Origin: Polaromonas sp.
Lineage (GTDB): Bacteria; Pseudomonadota; Gammaproteobacteria; Burkholderiales; Burkholderiaceae_C
Reading direction: 5' to 3'
DNA: 58,701 nucleotides
Assembly (NCBI GenBank): GCA_021153985.1
Contig: JAJKJM010000151.1
Location: 1 to 58,701, forward strand
Made by a program: the position numbers and the translations under genes. A model generated the notes under the pieces. That model had not been told where the DNA came from. It ran no database searches and worked only from the letters and a program-made list of their open reading frames with translations. Shown piece after piece: positions 46,504 through 56,878 of the stretch (position 1 is its first letter; each line of letters opens with the position of its first letter).

Positions 46504-47064
46504 TTGAAACGCTTGTTTGATATTGCGCTGGCTGTCGGGGCGTTGTGCGTGCTCGCGCTGCCTCTTGCCATACTGGCGCTAGGAGTTCGGGCAAGCTCCA
46601 CAGGGCCCGCCTTGTATTGGTCCGACCGCGTCGGCCGGCGCAACCGGATATTTCGCATGCCCAAGTTCCGCAGCATGCGCATTGGAACCCCGGTGATCGC
46701 AACACATCTGCTAGCCGACCCCTCCGCGCACCTCACACCAATCGGCGCTTTTCTGCGCAAAAGCAGCCTGGACGAGCTTCCGCAACTCTGGAGCATATTG
46801 GCCGGCGACATGAGCTTTGTCGGGCCGCGCCCGGCCCTGTTCAATCAACACGATCTCATCGAGTTGCGTACCTTGCATGGCATCGATGCCCTGCTGCCCG
46901 GGCTCACCGGATGGGCGCAGATCAACGGGCGCGATGAATTGCCGATACCGGACAAAGTTGCCCTGGATCTGGAATACATGAAACGCCAATCCCTCTGGTT
47001 CGATATTCGCATACTGTGGGCCACGGGAATGAAGGTATTGCGGCGCGACGGCATATCCCATTAA
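46504..47064 (+). CDS. Initiating phosphoglycosyl transferase (PglC/WcaJ-catalytic-domain type)
   Basis: The 186-residue monotopic enzyme starts with a re-entrant membrane helix (FDIALAVGALCVLALPLAILALG) and has the core motifs: DRVGRRNRIFRMPKFRSM, LTPIGAFLRKSSLDELPQLW, DMSFVGPRPAL and the C-terminal LPGLTGWAQINGRD and SLWFDIRIL. It transfers a sugar phosphate from a UDP-sugar to undecaprenyl phosphate, starting repeat-unit assembly. The start is a TTG (46504) with GAGG about ten bases upstream; the nearby ATG is out of frame. The partner dehydratase follows at 47101, suggesting a deoxy-HexNAc as first sugar. Confidence 0.93.
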   Translation: MKRLFDIALAVGALCVLALPLAILALGVRASSTGPALYWSDRVGRRNRIFRMPKFRSMRIGTPVIATHLLADPSAHLTPIGAFLRKSSLDELPQLWSILAGDMSFVGPRPALFNQHDLIELRTLHGIDALLPGLTGWAQINGRDELPIPDKVALDLEYMKRQSLWFDIRILWATGMKVLRRDGISH

Positions 47065-47100
47065 TTCGAAACGCCCGCCGGGGTTTACCGTGCAATACAA

Positions 47101-49056
47101 ATGATAAAAACCAAACTATTGAGTCAACCGCGACACGTCAAGCAATTGGTCGCGCTGCTTGTGGACGCCCTCATGGGCGTTGTCGCGGTATGGGCGGCGT
47201 ATTCGCTGCGGCTGGATTCCCTGCATTGGCCCTATAGCATCCATCAGTGGGGCCCCTATGTACTCGCGCCCGTGCTGGCGGCGCCCATCTTCTGGCGCAA
47301 CGGCCTGTACCGCGCGGTATTCAGGCACAGCGGCATGGCTGCCATGCGGGCGCTGGCCGTCGCCGTATCGCTATATGCGGTTTTGTTTTTCGGAACCCTG
47401 ATGGCTATGGGATGGCCCGATGTGCCGCGCTCCATCGGCCTGCTACAACCACTCATCCTGATGGTGCTGGTGGGCGGTTCCCGCGGGATTGCGCGCCAAT
47501 GGCTGAGCAGCTTGTCCGACGGCCAGCGCCGCGAAATGAACGTGAGCCGGCTGCTTATTTACGGCGCGGGGTCCGCCGGTGTCCAGATCGCCAATGCCAT
47601 CGCCACTTCACACGAATTCAAGCTACTCGGCTTTGTGGATGACAGCCCTTCGCTGCAGGGACTGACCATCAATCGCGTTCCGGTTTATGCGCCGGCAAAC
47701 CTGAGCGCTGTCGTGAGTGAACATGGCATCACAGACATCCTGCTGGCCCTGCCCTCCATCACCCGCACACGCCGCAATGAAATCCTCAATGAACTGCAGC
47801 CGCTGCCGGTGCACGTTCGCTCCCTTCCAGGCCTGACCGATCTGGCTCACGGCCGCGTCGCGCTGGCGGACATCAAGGATCTCGACGTAGAGGATCTGCT
47901 GGGCCGCGACGCGGTGCCGCCCGACCGCGCCTTGCTGGCCCGCAATCTTTTTGGCAAAGTGGTATTGGTGACCGGCGCCGCCGGCAGCATCGGCAGCGAG
48001 TTGTGCCGTCAGATCCTGCAGGAGAAGCCCGCGCGGCTGATTCTTGTCGAACACAGCGAGTTCGGGCTCTACAGCATCCATCAGGAACTTCAGCAGCTGT
48101 GCCAGCGCATCGCGGAGCACGAGGGTGCCTTCGTGGAGTTGGCCCCCTTGCTGGCCAATGTCCGCGACTACGGCCGCATGCTGGAAATCTGCCGGGCCTA
48201 CCAGCCCCATACCGTCTATCACGCGGCCGCCTACAAGCATGTTCCGCTTGTCGAACACAACCCCGCCGAAGGGGTGGCCAACAATGTGCTGGGCACACTC
48301 AACACAGCGCGCGCCGCCATTGAAACCGGCGTCAACCATTTCGTGCTGGTGTCCACCGACAAAGCCGTGCGGCCCACCAACGTGATGGGTGCCAGCAAAC
48401 GTCTCGCGGAGATGGTATTGCAGGCGCTCGCGGCAACGCCGGCCCCGAGTTTCGGCCCGGGGGCTCCTACCCTCAACAACCTCACGCGCTTTGCCATGGT
48501 CCGTTTCGGCAACGTCCTGGGCAGCAGCGGCAGCGTCGTGCCGCTCTTTCGGCGCCAGATTGAAGCCGGCGGCCCCATCACATTGACTCATGCCGACGTG
48601 ACGCGCTATTTCATGACCATCCCCGAAGCCGCCCAGCTCGTGCTGCAGGCGGGTGCCATGGCCGAAGGCGGCGAGGTCTATGTCCTGGACATGGGCCAAC
48701 CGGTGCGCATCATCGATCTGGCCCGCCGCATGGTGAAGCTCTCGGGCTTCACGGTGCGCGATGAAAACCGTCCCGACGGCGACATCGCCATCGAAGTCAC
48801 CGGTTTGCGCCCTGGCGAAAAATTGTATGAAGAGCTGCTGATTGGCGACAACCCCGTGGCGACGCTTCATCCCCGCATCCTCAAGGCGCACGAAGAGTTC
48901 GTACCGTGGGCAGATTTCCGCGGAGACCTGGAACTGCTCAAGCAGGCGGTGAAAGCCAACGATACCGCTTCCTTGCGGGCATTGCTGCTCAAGCACGTCA
49001 GCGGGTTTACGCCTGACACCCAGGAAAGCGACCTTGTCGGCCTGGCAAGCCTTTAA
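47101..49056 (+). CDS. Membrane-bound UDP-HexNAc 4,6-dehydratase (WbpM/CapD/PglF type)
   Basis: The 651-residue protein has four predicted N-terminal membrane helices (residues about 17-130), a first Rossmann-like domain (LLIYGAGSAGVQIANAI), and a C-terminal SDR dehydratase with VVLVTGAAGSIGSELC and the reshaped active site TDKAVRPTNVMGASKR, where Met replaces Tyr as is normal for this long subfamily. The tail has TGLRPGEKLYEELL. It oxidises UDP-GlcNAc to the 4-keto-6-deoxy sugar, the precursor of FucNAc, QuiNAc or bacillosamine; the WbpV-like domain at 8770 could complete the pathway. It follows the initiating transferase by 36 bases. Confidence 0.93.
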   Translation: MIKTKLLSQPRHVKQLVALLVDALMGVVAVWAAYSLRLDSLHWPYSIHQWGPYVLAPVLAAPIFWRNGLYRAVFRHSGMAAMRALAVAVSLYAVLFFGTLMAMGWPDVPRSIGLLQPLILMVLVGGSRGIARQWLSSLSDGQRREMNVSRLLIYGAGSAGVQIANAIATSHEFKLLGFVDDSPSLQGLTINRVPVYAPANLSAVVSEHGITDILLALPSITRTRRNEILNELQPLPVHVRSLPGLTDLAHGRVALADIKDLDVEDLLGRDAVPPDRALLARNLFGKVVLVTGAAGSIGSELCRQILQEKPARLILVEHSEFGLYSIHQELQQLCQRIAEHEGAFVELAPLLANVRDYGRMLEICRAYQPHTVYHAAAYKHVPLVEHNPAEGVANNVLGTLNTARAAIETGVNHFVLVSTDKAVRPTNVMGASKRLAEMVLQALAATPAPSFGPGAPTLNNLTRFAMVRFGNVLGSSGSVVPLFRRQIEAGGPITLTHADVTRYFMTIPEAAQLVLQAGAMAEGGEVYVLDMGQPVRIIDLARRMVKLSGFTVRDENRPDGDIAIEVTGLRPGEKLYEELLIGDNPVATLHPRILKAHEEFVPWADFRGDLELLKQAVKANDTASLRALLLKHVSGFTPDTQESDLVGLASL

Positions 49057-49070
49057 CAGGAACCTGCGGT

Positions 49071-49619
49071 CTAGGACGCGGACACCGCCTCTTTAAAGCT
49101 CAGTCCCGCGGCGTCCTTCCCCGAGAGCAGGGGTGAGCCACCTTCCAGCGGCCAGGCAATCGCCAGCACGGGGTCATCCCAGGCGATGCAGCGCTCCTGC
49201 TCGGGCGCATAGTAGTCGGTGGTTTTGTACAGAAATTCCGCACTGTCGGTCAGCACCAGAAAGCCGTGCGCAAGGCCGGGCGGCACCCACAGCTGCCGAT
49301 GATTCTCCTCGCTGAGCTCCAGGCCGAACCATTTGCCGAAAGTCGGCGACGCGGGCCGGATATCGACCGCGACGTCGAAGACGGCGCCCCGCACGACACG
49401 GACCAGTTTTCCCTGCGGCTGGCCTAGCTGGTAGTGCAGGCCGCGCAGCACATTTTTTGCGGACCGGCTGTGATTGTCCTGAACAAAGCTGAAATCGGTG
49501 CCGGTCGCGGCGTTGAACGCGCGCTGGTTGAAACTCTCCAGGAAGAAGCCTCGCTGGTCACCGAACACCCGGGGCTCGAGGATGAGCACGTCGGTGATCG
49601 GCGTGGATGTGACTTTCAT
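49071..49619 (-). CDS. rfbC: dTDP-4-dehydrorhamnose 3,5-epimerase
   Basis: The 182-residue cupin enzyme has the RmlC features: [37 protein letters not shown] with its catalytic His, [25 protein letters not shown] and [10 protein letters not shown] with the active-site Tyr. It epimerises C-3 and C-5 in dTDP-L-rhamnose synthesis. It is the last gene of rfbBDAC, overlaps the rfbA stop by 4 bases, and converges tightly with the dehydratase gene (14-base gap) with no room for a strong terminator. Confidence 0.95.
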   Translation of the reverse strand: MKVTSTPITDVLILEPRVFGDQRGFFLESFNQRAFNAATGTDFSFVQDNHSRSAKNVLRGLHYQLGQPQGKLVRVVRGAVFDVAVDIRPASPTFGKWFGLELSEENHRQLWVPPGLAHGFLVLTDSAEFLYKTTDYYAPEQERCIAWDDPVLAIAWPLEGGSPLLSGKDAAGLSFKEAVSAS

Positions 49620-50503
49620 GACCGGCCGGCCTCCTTCAAAAGGTTTTGCAGGTATTGGCCGTAACCGCTTTTTGCGAGCGGCTCGGCGAGCTTGTGCAGC
49701 TGGGCATCGTCAATGAATCCGTTGCGCCAGGAGATTTCCTCCGGGCAGGCGATCTTGAGCCCCTGCCGATGCTCCAGCGTCGCGATGAACTGGCTTGCAT
49801 CCAGCAAGCTGTCGTGGGTGCCGGTATCAAGCCAGGCGTAGCCCCGCTGCATGATTTGCACCTTCAACTGGCCCTGTTCCAGGTAGCGCTGGTTGACCGT
49901 GGTGATTTCAAGCTCGCCGCGAGCGCTCGGCTTGATCGACTTGGCGATCTCGACGACCTGGGCATCATAAAAATACAGGCCCGTGACGGCGTAATTGCTT
50001 TTGGGTGCGACCGGTTTTTCTTCAATGCTGCGTGCGCGTCCGGTAGCATCAAACGCCACGACACCGTAGCGCTCCGGATCCTTCACGTGATAGGCAAACA
50101 CCGTCGCACCCGACGCCTCGGCATCCGCCTCACTGAGCAGCCTGTGCAAGTCGTGGCCGTAAAAAATGTTGTCTCCCAGCACCAGGGCGCTGGGCGCGCC
50201 GTTCAGGAATTTTTCCCCGATGATGAAGGCTTGGGCCAGTCCGTCGGGACTGGGCTGCACGGCATATTGAAGGTTCATGCCCCACTGTGATCCATCGCCC
50301 AAAAGCTGCTCGAATCGCGGCGTATCCTGCGGCGTGCTGATGATCAATACGTCGCGAATACCCGCAATCATGAGCGTACTAAGCGGGTAGTACACCATCG
50401 GTTTGTCGTAAACCGGGAGCAGTTGCTTGCTGATGGCCAAGGTGGCCGGATGCAGGCGGGTGCCGGAGCCGCCGGCCAGGATGATGCCTTTGCGTTGAGT
50501 CAT
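49616..50503 (-). CDS. rfbA: Glucose-1-phosphate thymidylyltransferase
   Basis: The 295-residue enzyme has the RmlA signature [66 protein letters not shown] and [14 protein letters not shown]. It makes dTDP-glucose, the first step of dTDP-rhamnose synthesis, and is feedback-controlled in related enzymes. The start lies 10 bases after rfbD and the stop overlaps rfbC. Length is normal. Confidence 0.96.
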   Translation of the reverse strand: MTQRKGIILAGGSGTRLHPATLAISKQLLPVYDKPMVYYPLSTLMIAGIRDVLIISTPQDTPRFEQLLGDGSQWGMNLQYAVQPSPDGLAQAFIIGEKFLNGAPSALVLGDNIFYGHDLHRLLSEADAEASGATVFAYHVKDPERYGVVAFDATGRARSIEEKPVAPKSNYAVTGLYFYDAQVVEIAKSIKPSARGELEITTVNQRYLEQGQLKVQIMQRGYAWLDTGTHDSLLDASQFIATLEHRQGLKIACPEEISWRNGFIDDAQLHKLAEPLAKSGYGQYLQNLLKEAGRS

Positions 50504-50513
50504 ATGTGAGCGA

Positions 50514-51416
50514 TCAGGTAATTTCTGCCAGCATGCGGGCTACGCCCTGCTCCCATGAGGGAAGCTGCAGGCCGAAAGCGCCGCGAAGTTTAGCGGTGTT
50601 CAAGCGGGAATTATGCGGGCGCGCCGCCGGCGTCGGAAAGGCCGATGTGGCGACAGGATCCACGGCGTCCGGTGAGGCCTTGAGCGTTCTGCCGCTCCTG
50701 GCAGCGCAGTCGAGAACAAACCGCGCATAACCGTGCCATGAAGTCTCGCCCGCGGCCGCCACGTGGTAGACGCCCGCAGCGCCCGCCGAGCCCGCCGCTT
50801 CCGCGAGCGCACTGCACAGCATGTGGGCCGTAACGTCGGCCAGCAGGTCGGCCCCCGTAGGCGCGCCGAACTGGTCGCTGACGACTGTCAGGCGCTCGCG
50901 CTCGGCAGCCAGGCGCAGCATCGTTTTGGCGAAGTTGCCACCCCGCGCCGCATAGACCCAGCTGGTGCGCAGAATCAGGTACTGGGCGCATCGGGCCGCG
51001 ATGCGCTGCTCGCCCTCCAGCTTGGTCCGCCCATAAACACTGAGCGGGCCGGTCGGGTCGGCCTCTTCCCAAGGTTTGCTGCCGCTGCCGTCAAAGACGT
51101 AATCCGTCGAATAGTGAAGCAGCCATGCACCGGCGGCATTGGCCGCTTCGGCCAGCACGCCCGGCGCTTCGGCATTGACAGCATGCGCAGCAGCGGTATC
51201 GCTTTCGGCTTTGTCTACAGCGGTATAGGCGGCGGCATTGACGATGACGTCAGGTCGGACCTGCCGCACCGCCTCGCGGATGCCGTCCAGATTGGTGAGG
51301 TCACCGCAGAACTCCTGGCTGTGGCGATCAAGCGCTACAAGCTCGCCGAGCGGCGCCAGGCTGCGCTGCAGCTCCCAGCCCACCTGTCCGTTCTTGCCGA
51401 AAAGCAGTATCTTCAT
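50514..51416 (-). CDS. rfbD: dTDP-4-dehydrorhamnose reductase
   Basis: The 300-residue SDR has [46 protein letters not shown] and the catalytic pair in [11 protein letters not shown], all as in RmlD. It reduces the 4-keto group with NADPH to give dTDP-L-rhamnose. It lies between rfbB (6-base gap) and rfbA. Length and start are normal. Confidence 0.96.
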   Translation of the reverse strand: MKILLFGKNGQVGWELQRSLAPLGELVALDRHSQEFCGDLTNLDGIREAVRQVRPDVIVNAAAYTAVDKAESDTAAAHAVNAEAPGVLAEAANAAGAWLLHYSTDYVFDGSGSKPWEEADPTGPLSVYGRTKLEGEQRIAARCAQYLILRTSWVYAARGGNFAKTMLRLAAERERLTVVSDQFGAPTGADLLADVTAHMLCSALAEAAGSAGAAGVYHVAAAGETSWHGYARFVLDCAARSGRTLKASPDAVDPVATSAFPTPAARPHNSRLNTAKLRGAFGLQLPSWEQGVARMLAEIT

Positions 51417-51422
51417 GCGCGC

Positions 51423-52487
51423 TCAGGCCGCAGCCGCCGCGTACTGGGCCTCGACCCAGTCACGGTAAGCGCCGCTCTGCACATGGGTCACCCATTCTGG
51501 GTTGTCCAGATACCACTGCACGGTTTTGCGGATACCGGTTTCAAATGTTTCAGCGGGCTTCCATCCCAACTCCTGCGTCATCTTGCCCGCATCAATCGCA
51601 TAACGGCGATCATGGCCCGGCCTGTCCTTGATGAAGGTCACTTGCTCACGATAGCTGCCGCTGGCGCGCGGGCGCAATTCGTCGAGCAGGGCGCACACCG
51701 CATGAACGATGTCGATATTGGGTTTCTCGTTGTTGCCGCCGATGTTGTAGGTCTCGCCGGGCTTCCCGGCCTCAAGCACGCGGCGGATTCCGCTGCAATG
51801 ATCTTTGACATACAGCCAGTCGCGCACTTGCTGGCCGTCACCGTAGACCGGCAGGGACTTGCCGGCCAGGGCGTTGACAATCATCAGCGGGATCAGTTTT
51901 TCCGGGAAGTGGTAAGGGCCGTAATTGTTGGAACAATTGGTGGTGAGCACCGGCAGGCCATAGGTATGGTGATAGGCCCGGGTCAGGTGGTCGCTGGCCG
52001 CTTTGCTGGCCGAATAGGGGCTGTTCGGCTCATAGCGGTTGGTTTCGCTGAAGGCCGGGTCGGCGGGCTTGAGCGAACCGTAAACCTCGTCGGTCGAAAC
52101 CTGCAGGAAGCGGAACGCGGCCTTCTCGCCGTCCGGCAGACCGGCCCAGTGTTGGCGCACGGCTTCCAGCAGGCGGAAAGTGCCGACGATATTGGTCTGG
52201 ATAAATTCCTCCGGATCCGCAATGGAGCGGTCCACATGCGACTCCGCCGCGAAATGGAGCACGGCACGCGGCTTGTGCCTGGCCAGCAGCTCCGCGACCA
52301 GGGCGCTGTTGCCGATGTCGCCCTTGACAAAAATATGCCGTGGGTCGCCCTTCAGGGGCGACAGGGTTTCCATATTGCCGGCATAGGTGAGCTTGTCCAG
52401 ATTGATGACCGGCTCGTCATTGCCTGCCAGCCAGTCAAGGACAAAATTGGCGCCGATAAACCCGGCTCCCCCCGTAACCAAAATCAT
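51423..52487 (-). CDS. rfbB: dTDP-glucose 4,6-dehydratase
   Basis: The 354-residue extended SDR has [61 protein letters not shown] with catalytic Tyr and Lys, [20 protein letters not shown] and [10 protein letters not shown]. It makes dTDP-4-keto-6-deoxyglucose. The ATG at 52487 gives the canonical MILVTGG start and follows a GGTGAG-type ribosome site; a longer frame from 52532 adds 15 atypical residues. It is the first gene of rfbBDAC; the 101 bases upstream should hold its promoter. Confidence 0.96.
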   Translation of the reverse strand: MILVTGGAGFIGANFVLDWLAGNDEPVINLDKLTYAGNMETLSPLKGDPRHIFVKGDIGNSALVAELLARHKPRAVLHFAAESHVDRSIADPEEFIQTNIVGTFRLLEAVRQHWAGLPDGEKAAFRFLQVSTDEVYGSLKPADPAFSETNRYEPNSPYSASKAASDHLTRAYHHTYGLPVLTTNCSNNYGPYHFPEKLIPLMIVNALAGKSLPVYGDGQQVRDWLYVKDHCSGIRRVLEAGKPGETYNIGGNNEKPNIDIVHAVCALLDELRPRASGSYREQVTFIKDRPGHDRRYAIDAGKMTQELGWKPAETFETGIRKTVQWYLDNPEWVTHVQSGAYRDWVEAQYAAAAA

Positions 52488-52588
52488 GAGCTCACCCTTC
52501 CAATGTGCCGGTGCAGTGTGGCACCGGCTCACATTATGCCCTTGGCCTCGCGGTAAGAGGGTGGGAGGCGGGGGTGGAACGGCCCTGG

Positions 52589-54574
52589 CTAGAAGTGAAT
52601 TCCGCGCATCATCTGCTGCATGGCCACGGCTTCCGCGGACAGCTGAGGTTTTGCGGCCTTCTCACCCTTGGCGGCAGACGAATCCGGGAACATGCGAAAG
52701 CTGGTGTTCATGGCAATCTGCGCGATGCGCGGCACCAGGGCATGCATCAGCTGGCCGGTAATGCCAAGGCGCGTGGCCACGCGCACCGGCTTGAAGATGC
52801 AGGCCTGCGCGATCATGTCGGCAGCCTCTTCGGGAGACAGTGTCGGCACGTTGTTGTACAGGTTGGTCGGCGCGATCATGGGTGTACGCACCAGCGGCAT
52901 GTTGATGGTCGTGAAGCTGATGCCCACATCCGCAAACTCGCTCGAAGCGCAGCGCGTCCAGGCGTCCAGGGCAGCCTTGGAGGCCACATAGGCCGAAAAG
53001 CGCGGCGCATTGGTCAGCACGCCGATGGAGCTGATGTTGACCACATGGCCTTTGCGCTTGGCCGCCATGCCGGGCAGCAGCCCCATGGTCACGCGCAGGC
53101 AGCCGAAGTAGTTGAGTTGCATGGTGCGCTCATAGTCATGGAAGCGGTCGTAGCTGGCCTCGATCGCACGCCGGATGGAGCGGCCGGCGTTGTTGATCAG
53201 GAAATCGACACCCCCGTGGTTGGCAATCAGCAGCTGAAGGAAACGGTCGCAGTCAACCATGTCGGCGATGTCGGCGGGGTAGGCCACGAAGTGGTAACCC
53301 TTGGCCTTGGCTTCCTTGCAGGCTTCGTCGAGCTTGTCCTGGTCGCGCCCGCAGATGACGGTGATGGCGCCCGCCTCTGCAAATTTATGCGCAGCAGCCA
53401 GGCCGATGCCGGAAGAGCCGCCGGTCACCAGCACCACCTTGCCATTGACGGTTCCCCGCAACGACCGGTCGATATGCAGGTCCGGGTCCAGGTGGCGTTC
53501 CCAGTAGTCCCACAAGCGCCAGGCGTAATCCTTGAGGTTGGGGCACTCGATATTCGCGCCCTTGAGCGCGGCCACGGTGTCGCGGCAGTCAAAGCGTGTC
53601 GGATAGTTGACGAAGGTCAGCATGTCTTCGGGTAGGCCCAGGTCGGCCAGCACCGCGTTGCGCACGCGCCGCACCGGCGCCAGCGCCATCAGGCTCTTCT
53701 TGACGCTTTTCGGAATGAAGCCGAGCAAAGCGGCATTCACGAAGAGGTTCATCTTGGGCGCATGTGCCGCGCGGCTGAAGATGTCCAGCACGTCGCCCAC
53801 GCGGTAGCCCACCGGATCCACCAGGTGGAAGCATTTCTTGGCAATCGCCGTCTTGTGGCTGATGTGGTCCAGCGCGTCCACCACAAAATCGACGGGCACG
53901 ATGTTGATGCGGCCACCCTCAAGCCCGACAGCCGGCATCCAGGGTGGCAGCAACTGACGCATGCGCTGGATCAGCTTGAAGAAATAGTAGGGGCCGTCGA
54001 TCTTGTCCATCTCGCCGGTCTTGCTGTCGCCCACCACCATGGCGGGGCGGAACACCGTCCACGGCACCTTGCATTCCTTGCGCACGATTTTTTCGCTCTC
54101 GTGCTTGGTCATGAAATAAGGGTGCTCGTAGTTTTCGGCCTCCTCAAACATGTCTTCACGGAACACGCCTTCATAGAGACCCGCCGCGGCAATGGAGCTC
54201 ACATGGTGAAAGTGGCCGGCATCAATGGCCTTGGCAAACTCGACCGTGTTGCGCGTGCCCTCGATGTTGACGGCGATCTGGCTTTCTTCGTCGGCGCCCA
54301 GGTCATAGACGGCAGCCAGATGGTAAAAATGCCCGACCTGGCCCTTGAGCTTTTTGATGTCTTCACTGCTGACGCCCAGTTTTTTGCTGGTGAGGTCACC
54401 ATGCACAGCCACCGCGCGGGTAGCGCTGACGCCCCAAAATTCCCTCAGCGCCGCCACCTTGCTGGCGCTCTCCTTGCGGATCAGAAAATGAACGGTCGTG
54501 CCTTTTCGTTCCAGAAGTTTTTTGACCAGGCGTTTACCGATGAAGCCTGTGGCCCCGGTGACGAAATAATGCAT
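52589..54574 (-). CDS. Two-domain SDR, fatty acyl-CoA reductase-like
   Basis: The 661-residue protein joins an N-terminal extended SDR ([19 protein letters not shown], residues 3-21; [15 protein letters not shown] [29 protein letters not shown]) to a C-terminal classical SDR ([48 protein letters not shown]). This is the layout of Marinobacter-type fatty acyl-CoA reductases and mycobacterial acyl-CoA reductase homologues, which make fatty alcohols or aldehydes for wax esters. Start 54574 was chosen for MHYFVTG. It diverges from the phasin gene by about 235 bases. The actual substrate is inferred. Confidence 0.82.
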   Translation of the reverse strand: MHYFVTGATGFIGKRLVKKLLERKGTTVHFLIRKESASKVAALREFWGVSATRAVAVHGDLTSKKLGVSSEDIKKLKGQVGHFYHLAAVYDLGADEESQIAVNIEGTRNTVEFAKAIDAGHFHHVSSIAAAGLYEGVFREDMFEEAENYEHPYFMTKHESEKIVRKECKVPWTVFRPAMVVGDSKTGEMDKIDGPYYFFKLIQRMRQLLPPWMPAVGLEGGRINIVPVDFVVDALDHISHKTAIAKKCFHLVDPVGYRVGDVLDIFSRAAHAPKMNLFVNAALLGFIPKSVKKSLMALAPVRRVRNAVLADLGLPEDMLTFVNYPTRFDCRDTVAALKGANIECPNLKDYAWRLWDYWERHLDPDLHIDRSLRGTVNGKVVLVTGGSSGIGLAAAHKFAEAGAITVICGRDQDKLDEACKEAKAKGYHFVAYPADIADMVDCDRFLQLLIANHGGVDFLINNAGRSIRRAIEASYDRFHDYERTMQLNYFGCLRVTMGLLPGMAAKRKGHVVNISSIGVLTNAPRFSAYVASKAALDAWTRCASSEFADVGISFTTINMPLVRTPMIAPTNLYNNVPTLSPEEAADMIAQACIFKPVRVATRLGITGQLMHALVPRIAQIAMNTSFRMFPDSSAAKGEKAAKPQLSAEAVAMQQMMRGIHF

Positions 54575-54809
54575 GTTGTGTTTTCTCCGCTGAACTGCCA
54601 ATCAAAAAGCGATTCTTGCTTAAACCGCATGACTCTCTATTCAGCAGAAACCCGCGCTCACCGGCCCGCAGAGCGCTTTTCCATAGAGCCACGTCTCTAA
54701 CGCTCTAGAACGCGGCACCTAAACGCCGCCGCGTGCAGGGCTTATTATTTTCCGATGCGCGCGGTATATTGCGCAACGATCCACAACCACCCACAGTCTG
54801 GAGTACACC
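54575..54809. promoter_or_regulatory. Divergent intergenic region between the SDR and phasin genes
   Basis: These 235 bases should contain promoters for both the acyl-CoA reductase-like gene (minus) and the phasin gene (plus). The phasin ATG at 54810 is preceded by GGAG, a fair ribosome site. I see no clear operator or repeat. Confidence 0.4.
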
Positions 54810-55316
54810 ATGGTCAAGAAATTGCAAAAAATGAGCGCTGACAAAAAGACAGGCCCCCAGCTGTCGGGCGCGGTGAAGGAATCAGCCCAGCAAATCTGGC
54901 TGGCCGGCCTGGGCGCCTTCTCCAAGGCACAGGAAGAAGGCGGCAAAGTGTTTGAGACCCTGGTCAAGGAAGGCCTGTCCATCCAGCGCAAGACCCAGGC
55001 CGTCGCCGAAGAAAAAATCTCCACGGCCACCAACAAGATGGCCAACATGGCCACCGACATCCAGTCCAAAGCAGGCCACCAGTGGGACAAGCTGGAAAAC
55101 ATCTTCGAGGAACGTGTTGCCAAAGCCCTGAACAAGCTCGGCGTGCCTTCGGCCAAAGACGTGGACGCCCTGATTGCCCGCATCGACGAGCTCAATCGCA
55201 ATGTGCAAAAAATGAGCGGCAAGGCACCCGCAGCCAAACCAGCCGCCAAAACCGCGGCCAAGCCCGCTGCCAAAAAAGCCGCCGCCAAACGGCCTGCGGC
55301 ACGCAAGTCGGCCTGA
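54810..55316 (+). CDS. Phasin-family protein with Lys/Ala-rich C-terminal tail
   Basis: The 168-residue protein has a phasin core: QQIWLAGLGAFSKAQEEGGKVF (residues 27-48) followed by a long amphipathic helical region (LVKEGLSIQRKTQAVAEEKIS) and a leucine-zipper-like stretch (DVDALIARIDELNRNVQKM). It ends in a repetitive AKPAAK/AAKP tail (about residues 134-168), like PhaF/PhaI proteins. Phasins coat polyhydroxyalkanoate granules; basic tails of this kind bind DNA in PhaF and help distribute granules. The gene is followed by a strong terminator. Confidence 0.88.
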   Translation: MVKKLQKMSADKKTGPQLSGAVKESAQQIWLAGLGAFSKAQEEGGKVFETLVKEGLSIQRKTQAVAEEKISTATNKMANMATDIQSKAGHQWDKLENIFEERVAKALNKLGVPSAKDVDALIARIDELNRNVQKMSGKAPAAKPAAKTAAKPAAKKAAAKRPAARKSA

Positions 55317-55330
55317 TCGCCGCAAGGAGG

Positions 55331-55358
55331 AAAAAAGGGACATTGCCGTCCCTTTTTT
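55331..55358 (+). terminator. Rho-independent terminator after the phasin gene
   Basis: A perfect stem of 11 bases (AAAAAAGGGAC with GTCCCTTTTTT) and a 6-base ATTGCC loop lies 15 bases after the phasin stop, with a run of T on the 3' side and A on the 5' side. It fits a strong intrinsic terminator and could work in both directions. Confidence 0.85.
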
Positions 55359-55443
55359 TACGATTGAGCGTGACTGTTTTGCCTGTCCGTAAATGCTGCA
55401 AAGCAGCAAATTCCTCTCTGGCCGCCGTCTACACTTTCTTGCC

Positions 55444-56751
55444 ATGACTCCAGCCAAGCGCTCCAAAAGCAAACCCTCGCCGCACCAGCCGCGTATTGCG
55501 TTGGCACTTGCCGGCGGTGGCCCGTTGGGAGCCATTTACGAAATCGGCGCGTTGTGCGCGCTCGATGAAAGCCTGCAAGGCCTCTCGTTCACCGACCTTG
55601 ATCACTATGTCGGTGTATCCGCGGGCGGCTTTATCGCTGCAGGCTTGGCGAACGGCATGACACCGCGCGAACTGTGCGCAGCCTTCATTGAAAACGGCGA
55701 CACCAGTTCTGAAGTTTTCGACCCGGCGTGGCTGATGGTGCCCGCTTACGGCGAATTCCTGCGGCGCGGCATCATGTTCCCGGGCCTGGCCGCATCGGCT
55801 CTGTGGCGCGCCACTTTCGGGCGCAAGTCAGTCGTCAACGCACTGGAAGCGCTCGGGCCGGCCCTGCCCACAGGCATCTTCGCCAACGACGAAGTTCACA
55901 CGCAGCTCGAAAAACTCTTTTCCAAACCCGGCCGCACCAACGATTTTCGCGAACTCCGCACGCGCCTCACGCTGGTCGCCACCAACCTCGACAGCGGCGA
56001 CGCCGCCCCCTTCGGGCGCCCCGGCTGGGACCACGTGCCCATTTCCAAAGCCGTGCAGGCCAGTTCCGCTCTGCCCGGCCTCTTTCCGCCGGTCGAGATC
56101 GACAATCACTATTACGTCGATGGCGCGCTGAAGAAAACCATGCACGCCGGAGTCGCGATGGACGATGGCATCGACCTGATGTTCTGCCTGAACCCGCTGG
56201 TGCCGTTTAATTCCACGCGTTCGCCCGAGCTGGCCATGGACCAGCGGGTCATGCGCCGCGGCCTGCCGCTAGAGAAGCAATCCATCCCGCGCCTCGTGAA
56301 CGGCGGTCTGCCCGCCGTGATGAGCCAGACCTTCCGCGCCATGATCCATTCGCGGCTCGAGCTGGGCATGAAGCACTACGAGCATGCCTACCCGGACACC
56401 GACATCGTGCTGCTGGAGCCCGACCACCGCGACGCCGAAATGTTTTTGGCCAACACCTTCAGCTACAGCCAGCGGCGTGAGCTGGCCGAGCACGCTTACC
56501 AAAAGACCCGGCAGATGCTGCGTTCGCGCAAGACCACGCTGTCGGCCAAGCTGGCGCGGCACGGCGTGTCACTGAACCTGGCCATTCTGGAAGATTCCAA
56601 ACGGCACCTGGTGAGTGAGCGGCCGACCGCCACGCGTGTGGGCCGCGCCATCGCCTCGCTGGAGGACGTGATGGAGGATTTGAGCCACGCACTGAAGATG
56701 GCAGGCCGGGCGAGGCAGGCCAATTCCGTGCCGGCTTCTGCGGGCGCTTAA
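55444..56751 (+). CDS. Patatin-like phospholipase/lipase
   Basis: The 435-residue protein has a patatin domain: glycine-rich oxyanion loop ALAGGGPLGAIYEIGAL (about residues 18-34), nucleophile elbow VGVSAGGFIAAGL with the catalytic Ser, and the catalytic Asp in YYVDGALKKTMHAG. It is a Ser-Asp dyad lipid acyl hydrolase. No signal peptide is seen, so it is probably cytoplasmic and could act on granule or membrane lipids. I prefer the ATG at 55444 (MTPAKRSK); one at 55393 would add 17 residues. It sits next to the phasin gene. Confidence 0.87.
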   Translation: MTPAKRSKSKPSPHQPRIALALAGGGPLGAIYEIGALCALDESLQGLSFTDLDHYVGVSAGGFIAAGLANGMTPRELCAAFIENGDTSSEVFDPAWLMVPAYGEFLRRGIMFPGLAASALWRATFGRKSVVNALEALGPALPTGIFANDEVHTQLEKLFSKPGRTNDFRELRTRLTLVATNLDSGDAAPFGRPGWDHVPISKAVQASSALPGLFPPVEIDNHYYVDGALKKTMHAGVAMDDGIDLMFCLNPLVPFNSTRSPELAMDQRVMRRGLPLEKQSIPRLVNGGLPAVMSQTFRAMIHSRLELGMKHYEHAYPDTDIVLLEPDHRDAEMFLANTFSYSQRRELAEHAYQKTRQMLRSRKTTLSAKLARHGVSLNLAILEDSKRHLVSERPTATRVGRAIASLEDVMEDLSHALKMAGRARQANSVPASAGA

Positions 56752-56878
56752 GCCAAAGGTTCTCCAGGCGGGTCGGGTCATCGCACAAAGCCCCACGCCC
56801 CTGCTGATTGATGGACTTCCCTAGTGCCACACCCCTGGGCACTGGGTTAGAGTAAGAGCAAAACAAGGTAGACAACTT

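Noticed and set aside
47623-48996. Long minus-strand frame inside the large dehydratase gene
   Set aside because: The plus-strand protein has complete SDR motifs; the antisense product is rich in His, Gln and Arg and looks like a shadow.
47101-49056. Met in place of the catalytic Tyr in the large dehydratase as an inactivating change
   Set aside because: Long WbpM/CapD-type enzymes normally lack this Tyr, so it is not evidence of loss of function.
50763-52556. Long open frame on the plus strand opposite rfbB and rfbD
   Set aside because: It is antisense to two clearly conserved rhamnose genes; long antisense frames are common in high-GC DNA and its translation has no family features.
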